From positions 119,317,809-119,381,808 of the forward strand of contig OX235264.1 of assembly GCA_944472135.2 (NCBI GenBank): a stretch of 64,000 nucleotides of DNA, read 5' to 3'. This stretch comes from Trichobilharzia regenti. Its lineage: Eukaryota; Platyhelminthes; Trematoda; Strigeidida; Schistosomatidae. Shown one piece after another: positions 63,290 through 64,000 of this stretch; the stretch's first letter is position 1, and every line of letters begins with the position of its first letter. The notes under the pieces are model-generated. The model was not told where the DNA came from, ran no database searches, and saw only the letters and a program-made list of their open reading frames with translations. The translations under genes and the position numbers were made by a program.

Positions 63290-63800
63290 CTTCATCATGA
63301 GTTGACATCACTTAGAGAACCACAGGAAAACCAGCTGAGAGTACTGGACAGCCAGCTGTTTCGTCCTAGTTTGGGACTCTTCATCAGTACGCACCCATCA
63401 GGGTTCTAACACAATTAATCGAAGGAAAAATCCTTACAAAACCAATAAGTGAATACTGATCTGATGCTCAATAATGACTGACCCTATTCAGGTAGTTAAC
63501 CTGGGGTTCTAGTGGGAAACCATGACCAGTAGGGTATAGCAGGTTGAAGATAAGGCAGAAACTCATCAAAGAAGACATTGTGAAATGGTATCGCTATGTC
63601 GTGAATTGGCAGAAGTTAGCATTCAAGGATCACTGGATCGGGTCCCAGTGGCTGGATGGTCTACGAGATGGCTAGGCTTGTAAACAGAGAGTCCTGGGTG
63701 CGTAGTGCTGAAAAGTCCTAAACTAGGACGAAACAGCTGGCTGTCCAGTACTCCCAGGTTTCCCAGGTTCTCCAACTGATTTCAGCTCATGGTGGAATCC
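63290..63800. repeat. Inverted dimer of hammerhead/tRNA repeat
   Basis: A minus-strand copy (63290-63410) and a plus-strand copy (about 63590-63800) face each other. Stem III is extended in both (ACAGC-TGG-CTGT). The left hammerhead has core ATGAAGA and the right CTGAAAA; each has one lethal change. The plus copy keeps 'cgggtcccagtggctggatg' and the outer end 'cagctcatggtggaatccta'. Confidence 0.75.
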
Positions 63801-64000
63801 TACGTGCAATAATAATTTACTTTATTCCAAAGATAGTACTCATTATACAGAATGGAATTCTCAGCATTTGTCACAATATCTCTCATCTGATTTACTTAAA
63901 ATATAAATGGAATTAAAAATTAAAACAAAAGTAACCAGAGGAATTTGTCCACTTTCACGATATAAAGTCAAAAATATTCTAAGCACGAATTGAGATCATT

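Overview
The window looks like nuclear DNA of a schistosome blood fluke (genus Schistosoma; the species cannot be fixed from the sequence). It is AT-rich, with two long split genes on the + strand whose introns are packed with flatworm-type retroelements. These are Penelope-like elements (PLEs), RTE-like and CR1-like LINEs, LTR elements and solo LTRs, tRNA-headed SINEs, and repeats carrying hammerhead ribozymes of the kind known from the schistosome Sm-alpha family. No bacterial features are present.

Gene 1 (5350-15331) is the 3' part of a TDRD3-like gene (Tudor domain protein 3, the partner of topoisomerase 3-beta). Five exons join in frame to encode 453 residues: a conserved linker, a UBA domain, an RG-rich stretch, a Tudor-like domain with a poor aromatic cage, and an RGG-rich C-terminus. 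The N-terminal OB-fold exons are not recognised and probably lie upstream.

Gene 2 (29153-62311) is a highly divergent hexokinase. Nine exons join in frame to encode 478 residues. The first three introns are tiny (42, 39 and 50 nt); the rest are 3.4 to 8.1 kb and full of repeats. Most sugar-binding residues and the catalytic Asp remain, but the phosphate/ATP-binding loops are degraded and an acidic tail has been added. This looks like a pseudo-hexokinase and is the main protein-level finding.

Between the genes (15.3-29.1 kb) lies a young BEL/Pao-like LTR element (17149-21039). Its two 350-bp LTRs appear identical, and it has a gag-like ORF and a second unknown ORF but no polymerase. Its 3' interior has three ~193-bp tandem repeats, each with a hairpin supported by a compensatory base change. 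A decayed RTE element (25330-28640, minus) follows.

The hexokinase introns hold PLEs (34.4-36.3, 38.7-40.5, 42.1-44.0 and 45.5-46.9 kb, and a large inverted PLE duplication at 48.9-51.9 kb), a CR1-like LINE end (37.1-38.7 kb), and a Ty3/Gypsy-like element (52754-55537). The Gypsy element has an in-frame deletion of RT, RNase H and most of integrase. Solo LTRs with 4-bp target duplications also occur.

The most distinctive DNA-level theme is a tRNA-headed, hammerhead-bearing repeat that recurs as head-to-head inverted dimers (4.6, 33.5-34.2, 49.7-50.2 and 63.3-63.8 kb). One is a clean 478-bp insertion bounded by a 13-bp target-site duplication. All structures were read by eye; no alignment or folding program was run.
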